A program made the translations under genes and the position numbers. A stretch of 17,897 nucleotides of DNA, taken from the NCBI GenBank assembly GCA_023427845.1, contig JAEYZX010000122.1, positions 1 to 17,897 of the forward strand, read 5' to 3'. A model generated the notes under the pieces. That model had not been told where the DNA came from. It made no database searches and saw only the letters and a list, made by a program, of their open reading frames with translations. Of the stretch, positions 6,599 to 13,963 are shown one piece after another; positions within the stretch are counted from its first letter, which is position 1; each line of letters starts with the position of its first letter. Source of the DNA: Bacteroidota bacterium (GTDB lineage: Bacteria > Bacteroidota > Bacteroidia > Flavobacteriales > Flavobacteriaceae).

Positions 6599-8581
6599 TT
6601 ACGGAGTGTATTCTGCCAGCGCATCCTTAACACACTTCCGGTTGTGAAAATAAATAAATAGGTAAAACGGAAATCCCAACAACACGGTATAAATAAATGG
6701 TGTACCGATATCGCGTCCCAATTGTTTTTCGAGTTCGTCGGTTTTTTCATGTGATTTATAGGCGCTGATATAGAAAATGGCACCCGAGACGAGCGCCGCG
6801 ACACTGAATTCTATTCTATCAAATGCGCCAATGGTCATACATACACCGAGAATATAAAAAATCAGTGCAATCTTGGAATACCGTCGGAAGTCCTCATAGT
6901 TGTCTTCAATCTTTTCGTATTCCTCATTCGTCAGGTTATGCTCTTCAAGCAATTGATGTTGCGTAATTCCCCGTTCCTCAAGCAGTTGAAGTGCCTTGAT
7001 ACGGTATTCTTCACTGTACTTGAACTGGCGTGCATTTTTCACGATTCCGATCAGTGCGCTATCGGATGCATGTTGAAGTTCTTCCCATTGCTGGTCCTGC
7101 ACAATTGGAACGCCTTCAAGCTGTACCACGAGGTTTTCCGACGGAACGGCCACTTTCTTTTTCGGGAAAAATTTCTGAAACGGTTCGATAATCCAGTCGA
7201 AGTTAACCGTAAATGCTATGTCGTTGGTGGCGCGATACGTGAGTAAAACCGCTAATGGCGTAAGTATGAACGACGACATCCATGATCCCAAAAAAGGAGG
7301 TATGCCGTTTTCCTGTGCCATCCGCCTGCCAAAGGTATTGATGAAGTGGAACGTGATAAATATCAGGATTGCGAAAACGATTGGCAATCCGAGTCCGCCT
7401 TTCCGGATGATCGCGCCAAGTGGTGCACCAATGAAAAACATCAGCAAGCATGCGTATGCGATTACGAACTTATCATATAACGCCAAAAGGTGGTTGTTGA
7501 TGTTTTTTGTCCGGTCCTTCATCTCAAATTCAGATGTATCGATTGCAAATCCCACACCGGCCACATTTCCTGATGCGACCTTTAAAATCGATAGCTGATC
7601 GTTTTTTGGAAAAATGGATAGCAGGTCTTTGGGCGGAGCCTTCTTCGCCAACGTATCTGATGCGGCAATCACCGAGACATTATTTCCGATTCCTGTACGT
7701 GTGTAGATATTGTCGGCAAATATGATGATGTCTTTTTCGCGGCTTCTCTCAAGCGAATCCAGCGTATACCTGAGTTCGTTTACGTTCAGCATCGTATTGG
7801 TGTTCGTGATTTCCTCATCGTCGCCCATATCGTTGAGCTGCGACAAATCCATGTTGATTATGTACTGTTTGAACGAACTTTTGGCAAATGGAAGTTTTTT
7901 GCGTTCCTCGTATTTTTTTGGGACGATATCTTCGTAGTAGTATCCGTCTTTGAGTACGAGTTTTAGAATGCTCGATTCATCGGATGTCATCAGCTCGCCG
8001 TTCTTCGATTTAATGACAGTGCTCGTACCAACGCCGCTTGCCGCCTTTTTGTGAATGGTGACACCGGTCAGGAAGTTGCCGTTATCGCCCGATTTCTTAT
8101 CGACTTTGATATTGTAATTACCGACTTCGCTGAACTGTCCTTCGGCTATTGCCATAGCGGGTTTTTGCTGGGCGATGTCTTTTCGGAAATTGATGAACTT
8201 AAACTCGGCATACGGTATTACATTGTTCGAAAACAAAAACGCTGCCCCGCTTAGCAGCACGACAAATATCGTAAGGCTTCGCATCGCGCGCTGAAGCGAA
8301 ATCCCCGACGATTTCATTGCGGCGAATTCGTAGTTTTCGGCAAAGTTGCCAAAAGTCATGATCGACGCAAGCAGCACCGAAAGCGGAAGCACAAGCGGAA
8401 TGATCCGCGGCATCGAGAAAAGAAGGAATTTAACAATCAGAAAAAAGTCCAGATCCTTACCCGCAAGTTCCGCGATAAAGAGCCAGACCGTCTGTAAAAT
8501 AAAAATGAAAAACAAGATGACAAATACCGTGAAAAAGGTACCTACGAAGGTTTTCAGGATGTATTTGTCAAGAATTTTCAC
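6599..8581 (-). CDS. LptF/LptG family permease with C-terminal extension
   Basis: This is an inner-membrane component of the LPS transport ABC system, the YjgP/YjgQ family, which pulls LPS from the membrane into the periplasmic bridge. It has about 660 residues, far longer than the roughly 360 of E. coli LptF or LptG. Three N-terminal membrane segments (about 12-38, 53-75, 100-118) include PLVLPLSVLLA and ENYEFAAMKSSG. A periplasmic domain runs from about 120 to 365, and three more segments follow (371-390, 399-417, 431-450). The extra 200 residues hold a charged helical stretch and three further segments (about 572-588, 592-609, 630-647). The start is GTG at 8581, six bases after the lolA stop; the MKILDKYILKTF beginning fits the family. 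One protein of this type may pair with a paralogue elsewhere. Confidence 0.92.
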   Translation of the reverse strand: MKILDKYILKTFVGTFFTVFVILFFIFILQTVWLFIAELAGKDLDFFLIVKFLLFSMPRIIPLVLPLSVLLASIMTFGNFAENYEFAAMKSSGISLQRAMRSLTIFVVLLSGAAFLFSNNVIPYAEFKFINFRKDIAQQKPAMAIAEGQFSEVGNYNIKVDKKSGDNGNFLTGVTIHKKAASGVGTSTVIKSKNGELMTSDESSILKLVLKDGYYYEDIVPKKYEERKKLPFAKSSFKQYIINMDLSQLNDMGDDEEITNTNTMLNVNELRYTLDSLERSREKDIIIFADNIYTRTGIGNNVSVIAASDTLAKKAPPKDLLSIFPKNDQLSILKVASGNVAGVGFAIDTSEFEMKDRTKNINNHLLALYDKFVIAYACLLMFFIGAPLGAIIRKGGLGLPIVFAILIFITFHFINTFGRRMAQENGIPPFLGSWMSSFILTPLAVLLTYRATNDIAFTVNFDWIIEPFQKFFPKKKVAVPSENLVVQLEGVPIVQDQQWEELQHASDSALIGIVKNARQFKYSEEYRIKALQLLEERGITQHQLLEEHNLTNEEYEKIEDNYEDFRRYSKIALIFYILGVCMTIGAFDRIEFSVAALVSGAIFYISAYKSHEKTDELEKQLGRDIGTPFIYTVLLGFPFYLFIYFHNRKCVKDALAEYTP

Positions 8582-8587
8582 CTAGGA

Positions 8588-9277
8588 TCAATCTATCTTA
8601 TTGATGTAGTAATTCGGGTATTTACTTTCGGTAAAGGTAAATTGATTTTTTGATAATGGCTGATTGGTTTTAAAAGAATTAACAGTGAGCACGGTCTTGG
8701 TCCCGTTCTTCCCGGTTTCGATCAAGTTATAGATGTGCTTGGTCTGGCTGTCGATTCCCAACAGGATTTGTTTGCGCTGGTCTTTGGAGCTGATCGGCAC
8801 CAGTTTGATGTATTGGATTTTTCGTCCCTGGACGTTTTGAAGAATGTCCCATGAATATTTATACCCTTTATTGAAAAACGTAAGCATCTTCGACGGAGTG
8901 ATCGCGTGTTCGTCCTTCTCATCATAACTCGAAATCGTGATTTCCTCGTCTTCGGGAACAATGGTATAGTTCTTCTTTCCGTCAAAAATCTTCGTGACGC
9001 CCATGAAATTTAGTACATACTGGTTTCCTTTCATCGTCACATTTCCTTTGCTTTCCTGATTGATGTTTTCCTTAGAATTGCTTAGCGCATATTTGAAGTC
9101 GATTACGATATTGTCATAACTTCTGACCTTTGCGGTCACCTGATCCAGGAGCGCCTTTGCCTTCTGATCCTGCGCACTCACGGAAAGATTTACCAGCAAA
9201 AGGAATGCTGTCATCAAAAAAAGTGTAGTCGTGCGATAGATGTTGTGGATCGGATTTTCCTGAAGTACTGCTTTCAT
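8588..9277 (-). CDS. lolA: Outer membrane lipoprotein carrier protein LolA-like
   Basis: LolA is the periplasmic chaperone that takes lipoproteins released by LolCDE across to the outer membrane. From the ATG at 9277 the protein has 229 residues: an unusually long signal (hydrophobic LFLMTAFLLLVNLSVSAQ, ending at residue 36), then a LolA fold pattern. Visible parts are a first helix ending in YDNIVIDFKY, the KGNVTMKGNQYVLNF strands, KIFDGKKNYTIVPEDEEI, and PSKMLTFF. The ATG at 9295 would add six residues and overlap ftsK by 17 bases. I prefer 9277, because the ftsK stop and this ATG lie as TAA-A-ATG, typical of translational coupling. The ftsK-lolA order is also found in E. coli. The gene lies between ftsK and the LPS permease, in keeping with an envelope-assembly operon. 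Confidence 0.88.
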   Translation of the reverse strand: MKAVLQENPIHNIYRTTTLFLMTAFLLLVNLSVSAQDQKAKALLDQVTAKVRSYDNIVIDFKYALSNSKENINQESKGNVTMKGNQYVLNFMGVTKIFDGKKNYTIVPEDEEITISSYDEKDEHAITPSKMLTFFNKGYKYSWDILQNVQGRKIQYIKLVPISSKDQRKQILLGIDSQTKHIYNLIETGKNGTKTVLTVNSFKTNQPLSKNQFTFTESKYPNYYINKID

Positions 9278-9278
9278 T

Positions 9279-11696
9279 TTAGTTGTTTTGTTCATTATTA
9301 AAAAATTGGTCGAGCGCGGTCAAATCAGGGATATTTACGCTTCGTGCCTTGCTTCCTTCAAACGGGCCAACAATACCTGCGGCTTCGAGCTGGTCGATCA
9401 GCCTTCCTGCACGGTTGTAACCGAGTTTGAGTTTGCGCTGCAACAGTGATGCGGAACCTTGCTGCGAGGTCACGATGACTTCGGCAGCCTCCCTGAAAAG
9501 TGCGTCTCTTTCGGAGATGTCCATATCAAGATTGATGCCACTCTCGCCATCTGCAATATATTCGGGCAACAAATAAGCTTCAGGATAAGCCTTTTGCGAA
9601 CCAATGTATTCAGTAATCTTTTCAACCTCAGGCGTATCGACAAAGGCGCACTGTACCCGAACGATATCGTTACCATTCGTATAAAGCAAATCCCCGCGAC
9701 CGATGAGCTGGTCGGCGCCCTGCGTATCGAGGATTGTGCGTGAATCGATTTTAGAGGTTACCCTAAATGCGATTCGCGCCGGGAAGTTGGCTTTGATGAT
9801 ACCTGTAATTACGTTGACCGACGGACGCTGCGTTGCGATGATCAAGTGGATGCCGATTGCGCGCGCCAGTTGGGCTAGCCTTGCAATCGGGGTTTCGACC
9901 TCTTTACCGGCCGTCATTATCAAATCGGCAAATTCATCTACAACAAGTACGATATACGGCAGGAAACGGTGTCCATTCTCAGGATTCAGTTTGCGGTTTT
10001 TGAACTTATCGTTGTATTCCTTGATGTTGCGTACCATTGCGTCTTTTAGCAACGAATAGCGGTTGTCCATCTCAACGCAAAGCGAATTCAACGTGGTGAT
10101 GACTTTGGTATTGTCGGTGATGATCGCATCGCCGGCATCGGGAAGTTTTGCAAGATAATGGCGTTCGATTTTATTGAATAGGGTGAGCTCGACCTTCTTT
10201 GGATCGACGAGTACAAATTTGACCTCGGCAGGGTGTTTTTTGTATAGCAGCGATGTCAGCACGGCATTCAAACCGACCGATTTTCCTTGCCCTGTCGCTC
10301 CCGCCATCAAAAGGTGCGGCATTTTGGCAAGATCGACCACGAAAGTCTCATTTGAAATCGTTTTACCCAAGGCAATCGGAAGTTCCATTTCGGCTTCCTG
10401 GAACTTGGCCGAGCCAATGACACTCTTCATTGACACCATTGTCGGGTTTTTGTTCGGAACTTCGATACCGATTGTTCCTTTGCCCGGGATTGGCGCGATG
10501 ATACGGATTCCGAGTGCCGACAGCGACAAAGCGATATCGTCTTCAAGACTTTTGATTTTAGAAATTCGGATTCCGGCTTCGGGAACGATTTCATATAACG
10601 TAACCGACGGACCTACAGTAGCCTTTATCTGTGCGATTTCGATTTTATAATTGCGAAGCGTTTCGACGATGCGGTTTTTGTTTTCTTCAAGTTCTTCCTG
10701 GTTAATCGTGATTCCACCGATTGAATATTCTTTTAGAAGATCAAGTGTCGGAAATTTGAAATTCGACAAATCGAGTGTCGGGTCGAACAGTCCAAAATCA
10801 GCCACAAGTCTTGAAGCAAGATTTTCCTCCATCACGTCTTCCTCGGGTGCCTTTTCGATTACAAAAGCATCATCATCAGTCGGAATGATTTCAGGCATAA
10901 CAGGAGCGGGCGGTGGAGTGGGCTTTGTAACAGGTTCAAGATTGAGTTCAGACGCACTGCCGATAGTCGGTTTAAGCGATTCTTTATTGATTTCGAATTG
11001 TGATGCCGGCTTTATGGGTTCTTCGATGGGCTCTTCTTCGGCTACAGCGAATTCTTCAAGATTGTAATCCTTCGTAAATGCCGGTGTTGGCTTTGTTGCC
11101 AGATCGTCGTTAATTTCTTTTTTGCTGCGTTCAAAAAACGATTTGATTGCGTCGGGCGAAATCCGGATTTTAAAAATCAGATAGATGATGATTCCGAAAA
11201 TCAGCACCAGTAATGCGCCCGTACGGCCGATATAATCCTGCAGGAAAAGGTTCATTTCATAACCGATGGTTCCGCCGAGTTCGGGAAGATCTGTCGCAAA
11301 AAATCCAAAAAGCACCGAAATGATGATGATTGCGAAAAGATCCCAAAACCAAATGTTTTTTAGTTTTTTAAGCGCAATGTCCAATACCAAAAATGCTCCT
11401 GTAAGGAAAAATAATTTTACGAACAGGAACGATGCTGCACCAAATCCGCGATAGATGAAAATGTAGGCAAGCCATGCTCCGAACTTTCCAAGCCAATTGT
11501 TTGCTTTTTCGGTACGGTCTAATGTCTGCAGTGTGCTTTGGTCTTCATAACCATGAATATAAAACGAGATAAATGCGAGCAGCAGCGCGATTGAGAACAG
11601 AACGAATAACGATCCAAGAAGCACTTTATGCTGTCGGGTTATTCTCGGTTTTTTTGTTGTATTTTCTTCCTTTTTCGTTTTTGTCGATTTTGCCAT
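9279..11696 (-). CDS. ftsK: DNA translocase FtsK
   Basis: FtsK is the septum-anchored hexameric DNA pump that clears and resolves chromosome termini at division. The 805 residues show the full layout. Four N-terminal membrane segments (about 24-46, 88-106, 118-134, 158-176) come first. A linker rich in P, E and K runs from about 190 to 300. The alpha/beta motor follows with Walker A GATGQGKS (466-473) and Walker B IVLVVDEFADL (582-592). A C-terminal winged-helix gamma domain (about 728-790) with SASLLQRKLKLGYNRAGRLI binds orienting sequences and activates XerCD. The linker is shorter than in E. coli (1329 residues in all), as is usual outside enterobacteria. The ATG is 43 bases downstream of dgk, and the stop abuts lolA, so the gene sits inside an operon. 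Confidence 0.97.
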   Translation of the reverse strand: MAKSTKTKKEENTTKKPRITRQHKVLLGSLFVLFSIALLLAFISFYIHGYEDQSTLQTLDRTEKANNWLGKFGAWLAYIFIYRGFGAASFLFVKLFFLTGAFLVLDIALKKLKNIWFWDLFAIIIISVLFGFFATDLPELGGTIGYEMNLFLQDYIGRTGALLVLIFGIIIYLIFKIRISPDAIKSFFERSKKEINDDLATKPTPAFTKDYNLEEFAVAEEEPIEEPIKPASQFEINKESLKPTIGSASELNLEPVTKPTPPPAPVMPEIIPTDDDAFVIEKAPEEDVMEENLASRLVADFGLFDPTLDLSNFKFPTLDLLKEYSIGGITINQEELEENKNRIVETLRNYKIEIAQIKATVGPSVTLYEIVPEAGIRISKIKSLEDDIALSLSALGIRIIAPIPGKGTIGIEVPNKNPTMVSMKSVIGSAKFQEAEMELPIALGKTISNETFVVDLAKMPHLLMAGATGQGKSVGLNAVLTSLLYKKHPAEVKFVLVDPKKVELTLFNKIERHYLAKLPDAGDAIITDNTKVITTLNSLCVEMDNRYSLLKDAMVRNIKEYNDKFKNRKLNPENGHRFLPYIVLVVDEFADLIMTAGKEVETPIARLAQLARAIGIHLIIATQRPSVNVITGIIKANFPARIAFRVTSKIDSRTILDTQGADQLIGRGDLLYTNGNDIVRVQCAFVDTPEVEKITEYIGSQKAYPEAYLLPEYIADGESGINLDMDISERDALFREAAEVIVTSQQGSASLLQRKLKLGYNRAGRLIDQLEAAGIVGPFEGSKARSVNIPDLTALDQFFNNEQNN

Positions 11697-11739
11697 CCTG
11701 GTTTTATAAATGCTATAAAAATAGATAAATATGCTTTGG

Positions 11740-12114
11740 TTAGAGAAACTTCGGGATATAAATGATCAGTCCGATTGCGATTGCAGTGAGCGCGGCGAGA
11801 AAAACGGCGCCGGCCGATATGTCTTTGATGAAACCGATTTTCTGATGGTATTCGGGATGAACGAAATCTGAAATTTTTTCGATTGCAGTGTTCAGCCCTT
11901 CGATACTGATCACAAGTCCGGTCGCAAAGATCTGAAACATCCATTCGGTTGCGGTAATTTCGAAATAGAATCCGGCGGCGACCATCAACAACGCGATGAT
12001 CACCTGCACGATGATGCTGTGTTCCGAAGTGACAAGTTTGTATGCTCCCGCTACGGCATATTTCAGGCTTTTCAGCCGACCGGTAAAAAATTGCTTGTCC
12101 CTTTCAAATTCCAT
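11740..12114 (-). CDS. dgkA: Diacylglycerol kinase / undecaprenol kinase family protein
   Basis: This is a small integral membrane lipid kinase of the DgkA family, with 124 residues, that phosphorylates diacylglycerol or undecaprenol. Family marks are GRLKSLKYAVAG (12-23), the N-terminal Glu31, the signature EGLNTAIEKISD (72-83) with Glu72, Asn75 and Glu79, then EYHQKIGFIKDISAGAV (88-104). Three membrane helices are visible (about 35-51, 58-71, 98-119). The frame is open to 12246, but the added 44 residues do not look like the family. A TACTTTTG box at 12139-12146 would start transcription downstream of that longer start. The ATG at 12114 is therefore chosen. It is first in the run dgk-ftsK-lolA-lptF/G-ribB. 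Which lipid it uses cannot be told. Confidence 0.9.
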   Translation of the reverse strand: MEFERDKQFFTGRLKSLKYAVAGAYKLVTSEHSIIVQVIIALLMVAAGFYFEITATEWMFQIFATGLVISIEGLNTAIEKISDFVHPEYHQKIGFIKDISAGAVFLAALTAIAIGLIIYIPKFL

Positions 12115-12138
12115 AATTGTACGCTGCCATTGCGCTTC

Positions 12139-12146
12139 CAAAAGTA
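12139..12146 (-). promoter_or_regulatory. TAnnTTTG -7 box of the dgk-ftsK-lolA-lptF/G-ribB operon
   Basis: TACTTTTG on the minus strand is an exact match to the Bacteroidota -7 consensus, 25 bases before the ATG at 12114. No clear TTTG -33 element is seen at the expected distance; TTC-containing sequence lies there. The box supports the short dgk start and would serve the whole five-gene run. Confidence 0.45.
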
Positions 12147-12240
12147 TGAAATTTAATTTGAAGCAGTGATCGGGGAGGAAGGTTGTAGGGTTTAAAACGA
12201 GAAGGTTTTGGTGGATCGATGATTTTTTGGTTGACAGGCC

Positions 12241-12347
12241 AACCACCCCGGCTGCGCCACCCCTCCGAAGGAGGGGAATGTTTTAAAACGAAATTTGATG
12301 AACAGAAATCCCCTCCTCTGGAGGGGTGCCCGCAGGGCGGGGTGGTT
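12241..12347. repeat. GC-rich long inverted repeat (dispersed-element type)
   Basis: The left arm (12241-12277) and right arm (12309-12347) begin and end with the same complementary blocks, AACCACCCCG at the outside and ACCCCTCC..AGGAGGGGA at the inside, with a variable GCTGCGCC/CCCTGCGGGC part between. They are separated by 31 AT-rich bases. Each arm also carries its own perfect hairpin, CCCCTCC-GAA-GGAGGGG (left) and CCCCTCC-TCT-GGAGGGG (right). The G+C content is far above that of the neighbours. From memory very similar units occur in many Bacteroidota spacers. The element lies in the 471-base spacer 12115-12585, which otherwise holds the dgk promoter, a GTGGCTGTCGGCAG word (12388-12402), a terminator and a CAATTAT array. 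Confidence 0.85.
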
Positions 12348-12503
12348 CATACGGCAGTCACAATTACAAATTGAGGTAGGTAGTAGAAGTGGCTGTCGGC
12401 AGCTATTGCGATGGTGATAAATAGCGGTAAAACAGTTGCAGCAAAATAATCTTTATCCCTAGATTTTCCTTATCTCTTATGCTTTACGCATTTCGGAAAC
12501 CTC

Positions 12504-12529
12504 AAAAAAAAACGTCCCCAATGGAGACG
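12504..12529 (-). terminator. Intrinsic terminator of the peroxiredoxin operon
   Basis: On the minus strand CGTCTCC (12529-12523), loop ATT, GGGGACG (12519-12513) forms a 7-bp stem with one G-T pair, followed by nine T residues (12512-12504). It lies 57 bases after the stop of the DUF6952 gene, just past the CAATTAT array. The stem plus T-tract is a standard intrinsic terminator for the operon reading towards lower coordinates. Confidence 0.8.
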
Positions 12530-12542
12530 CTTATTCTTTACC

Positions 12543-12584
12543 AGATTATCAATTATCAATTATCAATTATCAATTATCAATTAA
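12543..12584. repeat. CAATTAT heptamer tandem array
   Basis: Four exact CAATTAT units (12550-12577) are flanked by one imperfect unit on each side (12543-12549 and 12578-12584), giving six units of 7 bases. The array begins one base beyond the stop codon of the DUF6952 gene and ends 14 bases before the terminator stem, so it is transcribed as the 3' untranslated region of the redox operon. Confidence 0.9.
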
Positions 12585-12585
12585 C

Positions 12586-12843
12586 TCATTTGTCAATCGA
12601 CCCCATGACCCGTTTCATGAACGCATTCAGCGCTTCTTTTTTTTCGGTGCCTTCCTGTACCATTTTGTGGACTTCGAGTGCGCCGTACATATTTGATATC
12701 AATTCGCCGATCACGTCCAGCTCTTCGTCTTTAAGCGACGGGACTTCGGTGAGTGCCTCGAGGACCTCGATTGTTTCAATAAGGTAGTCCTGGTCGTTTT
12801 CCTCAATGAATTGTGTTAGGTGCTTTATGACAGGAAGTTTCAT
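12586..12843 (-). CDS. DUF6952 family protein (small, acidic, unknown function)
   Basis: This 85-residue cytoplasmic protein starts MKLPVIKHLTQFIEEND and ends FMKRVMGSIDK. I recognise it, from memory, as a small protein conserved in flavobacteria under the name DUF6952; no function is known to me. It is predicted to be all-helical, is acidic (about 18 Asp or Glu against about 9 Lys or Arg), and has no Cys, so it cannot itself do thiol chemistry. It begins five bases after the thioredoxin stop, and a terminator lies just behind it. The peroxiredoxin-thioredoxin-DUF6952 order suggests a role near thiol redox metabolism, perhaps as a binding or adaptor protein. That role is inference from the operon only. 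Confidence 0.85.
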   Translation of the reverse strand: MKLPVIKHLTQFIEENDQDYLIETIEVLEALTEVPSLKDEELDVIGELISNMYGALEVHKMVQEGTEKKEALNAFMKRVMGSIDK

Positions 12844-12848
12844 AGTAT

Positions 12849-13163
12849 TTAATTTTTGGTGATTTCCGAAACAAGCTCCGTAAGGACATCGGCTTTATTC
12901 GTCTGGGTTTCGTTTACGAGTTTTCCGTTGACGAATGTCGCAAATGTCGGAAGGTTCGTCACGTTCGCAAGTTTGCGCGATTCGGGCGATTTCTCGGCAT
13001 CGACAAGCACGAAAGTAAGGTTCTCGTTCTCGGTAGCCAATTTTTTGAATTTCGGTTTCATGATCCGGCAGTTCCCGCACCATGACGCAGAATACTGGAC
13101 AACGACTTTCTCGTTTGAATCCACTACATTCTGAAGAGTATCTTCATTTAATTCAATCAGCAT
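12849..13163 (-). CDS. Thioredoxin family protein
   Basis: This 104-residue single-domain cytoplasmic thioredoxin has no signal peptide. The active site is WCGNC (28-32; Cys29 and Cys32) inside YSASWCGNCRIMKPKF. The cis-proline is Pro72 in NLPTFATFVNGK. The dipeptide between the cysteines is Gly-Asn, not the classical Gly-Pro, which in this superfamily changes redox potential and partner choice. Position directly after a 2-Cys peroxiredoxin suggests that it reduces that enzyme; this is inference. It starts 82 bases after the peroxiredoxin stop, with a 10-bp inverted repeat between, and is nearly fused to the DUF6952 gene. The ATG at 13163 is the only suitable start. Confidence 0.95.
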   Translation of the reverse strand: MLIELNEDTLQNVVDSNEKVVVQYSASWCGNCRIMKPKFKKLATENENLTFVLVDAEKSPESRKLANVTNLPTFATFVNGKLVNETQTNKADVLTELVSEITKN

Positions 13164-13190
13164 AATTTTTAAATTTTAAAGTTCCAGGCT

Positions 13191-13222
13191 CCAGATTCCA
13201 CATTATTCATGTTGGAATCTGG
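13191..13222. repeat. 10-bp inverted repeat between peroxiredoxin and thioredoxin genes
   Basis: CCAGATTCCA (13191-13200) and TGGAATCTGG (13213-13222) are perfect complements with a 12-base loop. The pairing can extend by CAT/ATG past one bulged base. There is no U-tract, so full termination is unlikely. The hairpin could protect the peroxiredoxin message end or reduce read-through into thioredoxin. The surrounding GGATTC/CCAGG words give it the look of the other spacer word repeats. Confidence 0.6.
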
Positions 13223-13245
13223 TTGCTGGATTCAGTTATTGGAAT

Positions 13246-13881
13246 TTAGTTTTTCAGGTATGATGCAACACCTTCCCGTGTGGCCTGCATTGCTTCTTTA
13301 CCTTCTTCCCAGTTTGCCGGGCAAACCTCTCCTTTGGTTTGTACGTGCGTGTAAGCATCGATCAAACGGATGTATTCATTCACGTTTCTTCCAAGTGGCA
13401 TGTCGTTTACACTTTCGTGGAAGATTTTTCCCGTCTCGTCGACTAGATATGTTGCACGATAAGTAACGTTAGATCCTTCGATGATCACAGAATCAGTTTC
13501 TTCGCTGTATTCAGTCGATTCGATGTCGAGGATGCCAAGGATATTTGCGAGGTTGCGATTTGTGTCTGCCAGGATAGGGTAGGTTACGCCCTCGATTCCG
13601 CCGTTGTCTTTTGGCGTGTTCAACCATGCGAAATGCACCTCATTCGTATCGCACGATGCACCGATCACGATAGTGTTTCTTTTCTCGAATTCAGGAAGTG
13701 CTGCCTGAAACGCGTGAAGCTCGGTCGGGCAAACAAACGTAAAATCTTTCGGGTACCAGAACAACAATACTTTTTTGTTTTTATTGGTCGCCTCTTCGAA
13801 AATATTGATTTTCATGTTGTCTCCCATTTCGGAGATTGCGTCTACGTTGATGTTTGGAAATTTCTTACCTACTAATGACAT
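13246..13881 (-). CDS. Typical 2-Cys peroxiredoxin (AhpC/Prx1 type)
   Basis: This 211-residue cytoplasmic peroxidase reduces hydrogen peroxide, organic peroxides or peroxynitrite. The peroxidatic site is FVCPTE (49-54) with Cys51, Thr53 and Glu54, within FWYPKDFTFVCPTE. The resolving cysteine is Cys187 in GEVCPANW. The conserved arginine is likely Arg142 in VTYRATYLVDETG. A long C-terminal tail beyond the resolving Cys and the NGGIEG stretch (93-98) place it with the typical 2-Cys enzymes, where a GGxG-like insert and a longer tail favour over-oxidation sensitivity; the usual YF pair at the end is not present here. No AhpF is adjacent; the thioredoxin next door is the likely reductant. A TATTTTTG -7 box at 13907-13914 lies 26 bases upstream. 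Confidence 0.96.
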   Translation of the reverse strand: MSLVGKKFPNINVDAISEMGDNMKINIFEEATNKNKKVLLFWYPKDFTFVCPTELHAFQAALPEFEKRNTIVIGASCDTNEVHFAWLNTPKDNGGIEGVTYPILADTNRNLANILGILDIESTEYSEETDSVIIEGSNVTYRATYLVDETGKIFHESVNDMPLGRNVNEYIRLIDAYTHVQTKGEVCPANWEEGKEAMQATREGVASYLKN

Positions 13882-13906
13882 ATTTATTGTGTTTTAATGT
13901 TTGATG

Positions 13907-13948
13907 CAAAAATACAATAGATATAAAGATTCCGATAGATTTTATATC
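13907..13948 (-). promoter_or_regulatory. Peroxiredoxin promoter with upstream dyad
   Basis: The minus strand has TATTTTTG (13914 to 13907), an exact TAnnTTTG -7 box, 26 bases from the ATG at 13881. Just upstream, GATATAAA (13920-13927) and TTTATATC (13941-13948) are perfect complements around 13 bases, so the dyad spans the -33 region. No TTTG is seen at the usual -33 place. The dyad is AT-rich and could be chance, but its position would suit a peroxide-responsive activator or repressor. Confidence 0.45.
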
Positions 13949-13963
13949 CTTTCTTATTATTTC

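Noticed and set aside
10174..11067. Two consecutive long plus-strand frames inside ftsK
   Set aside because: They mirror the ftsK codons, with Ser-rich low-complexity composition, and ftsK is certain.
12115..12246. Longer start for the diacylglycerol kinase
   Set aside because: The additional 44 residues have no family likeness, and a TAnnTTTG box lies inside that stretch, so the short start at 12114 fits better.
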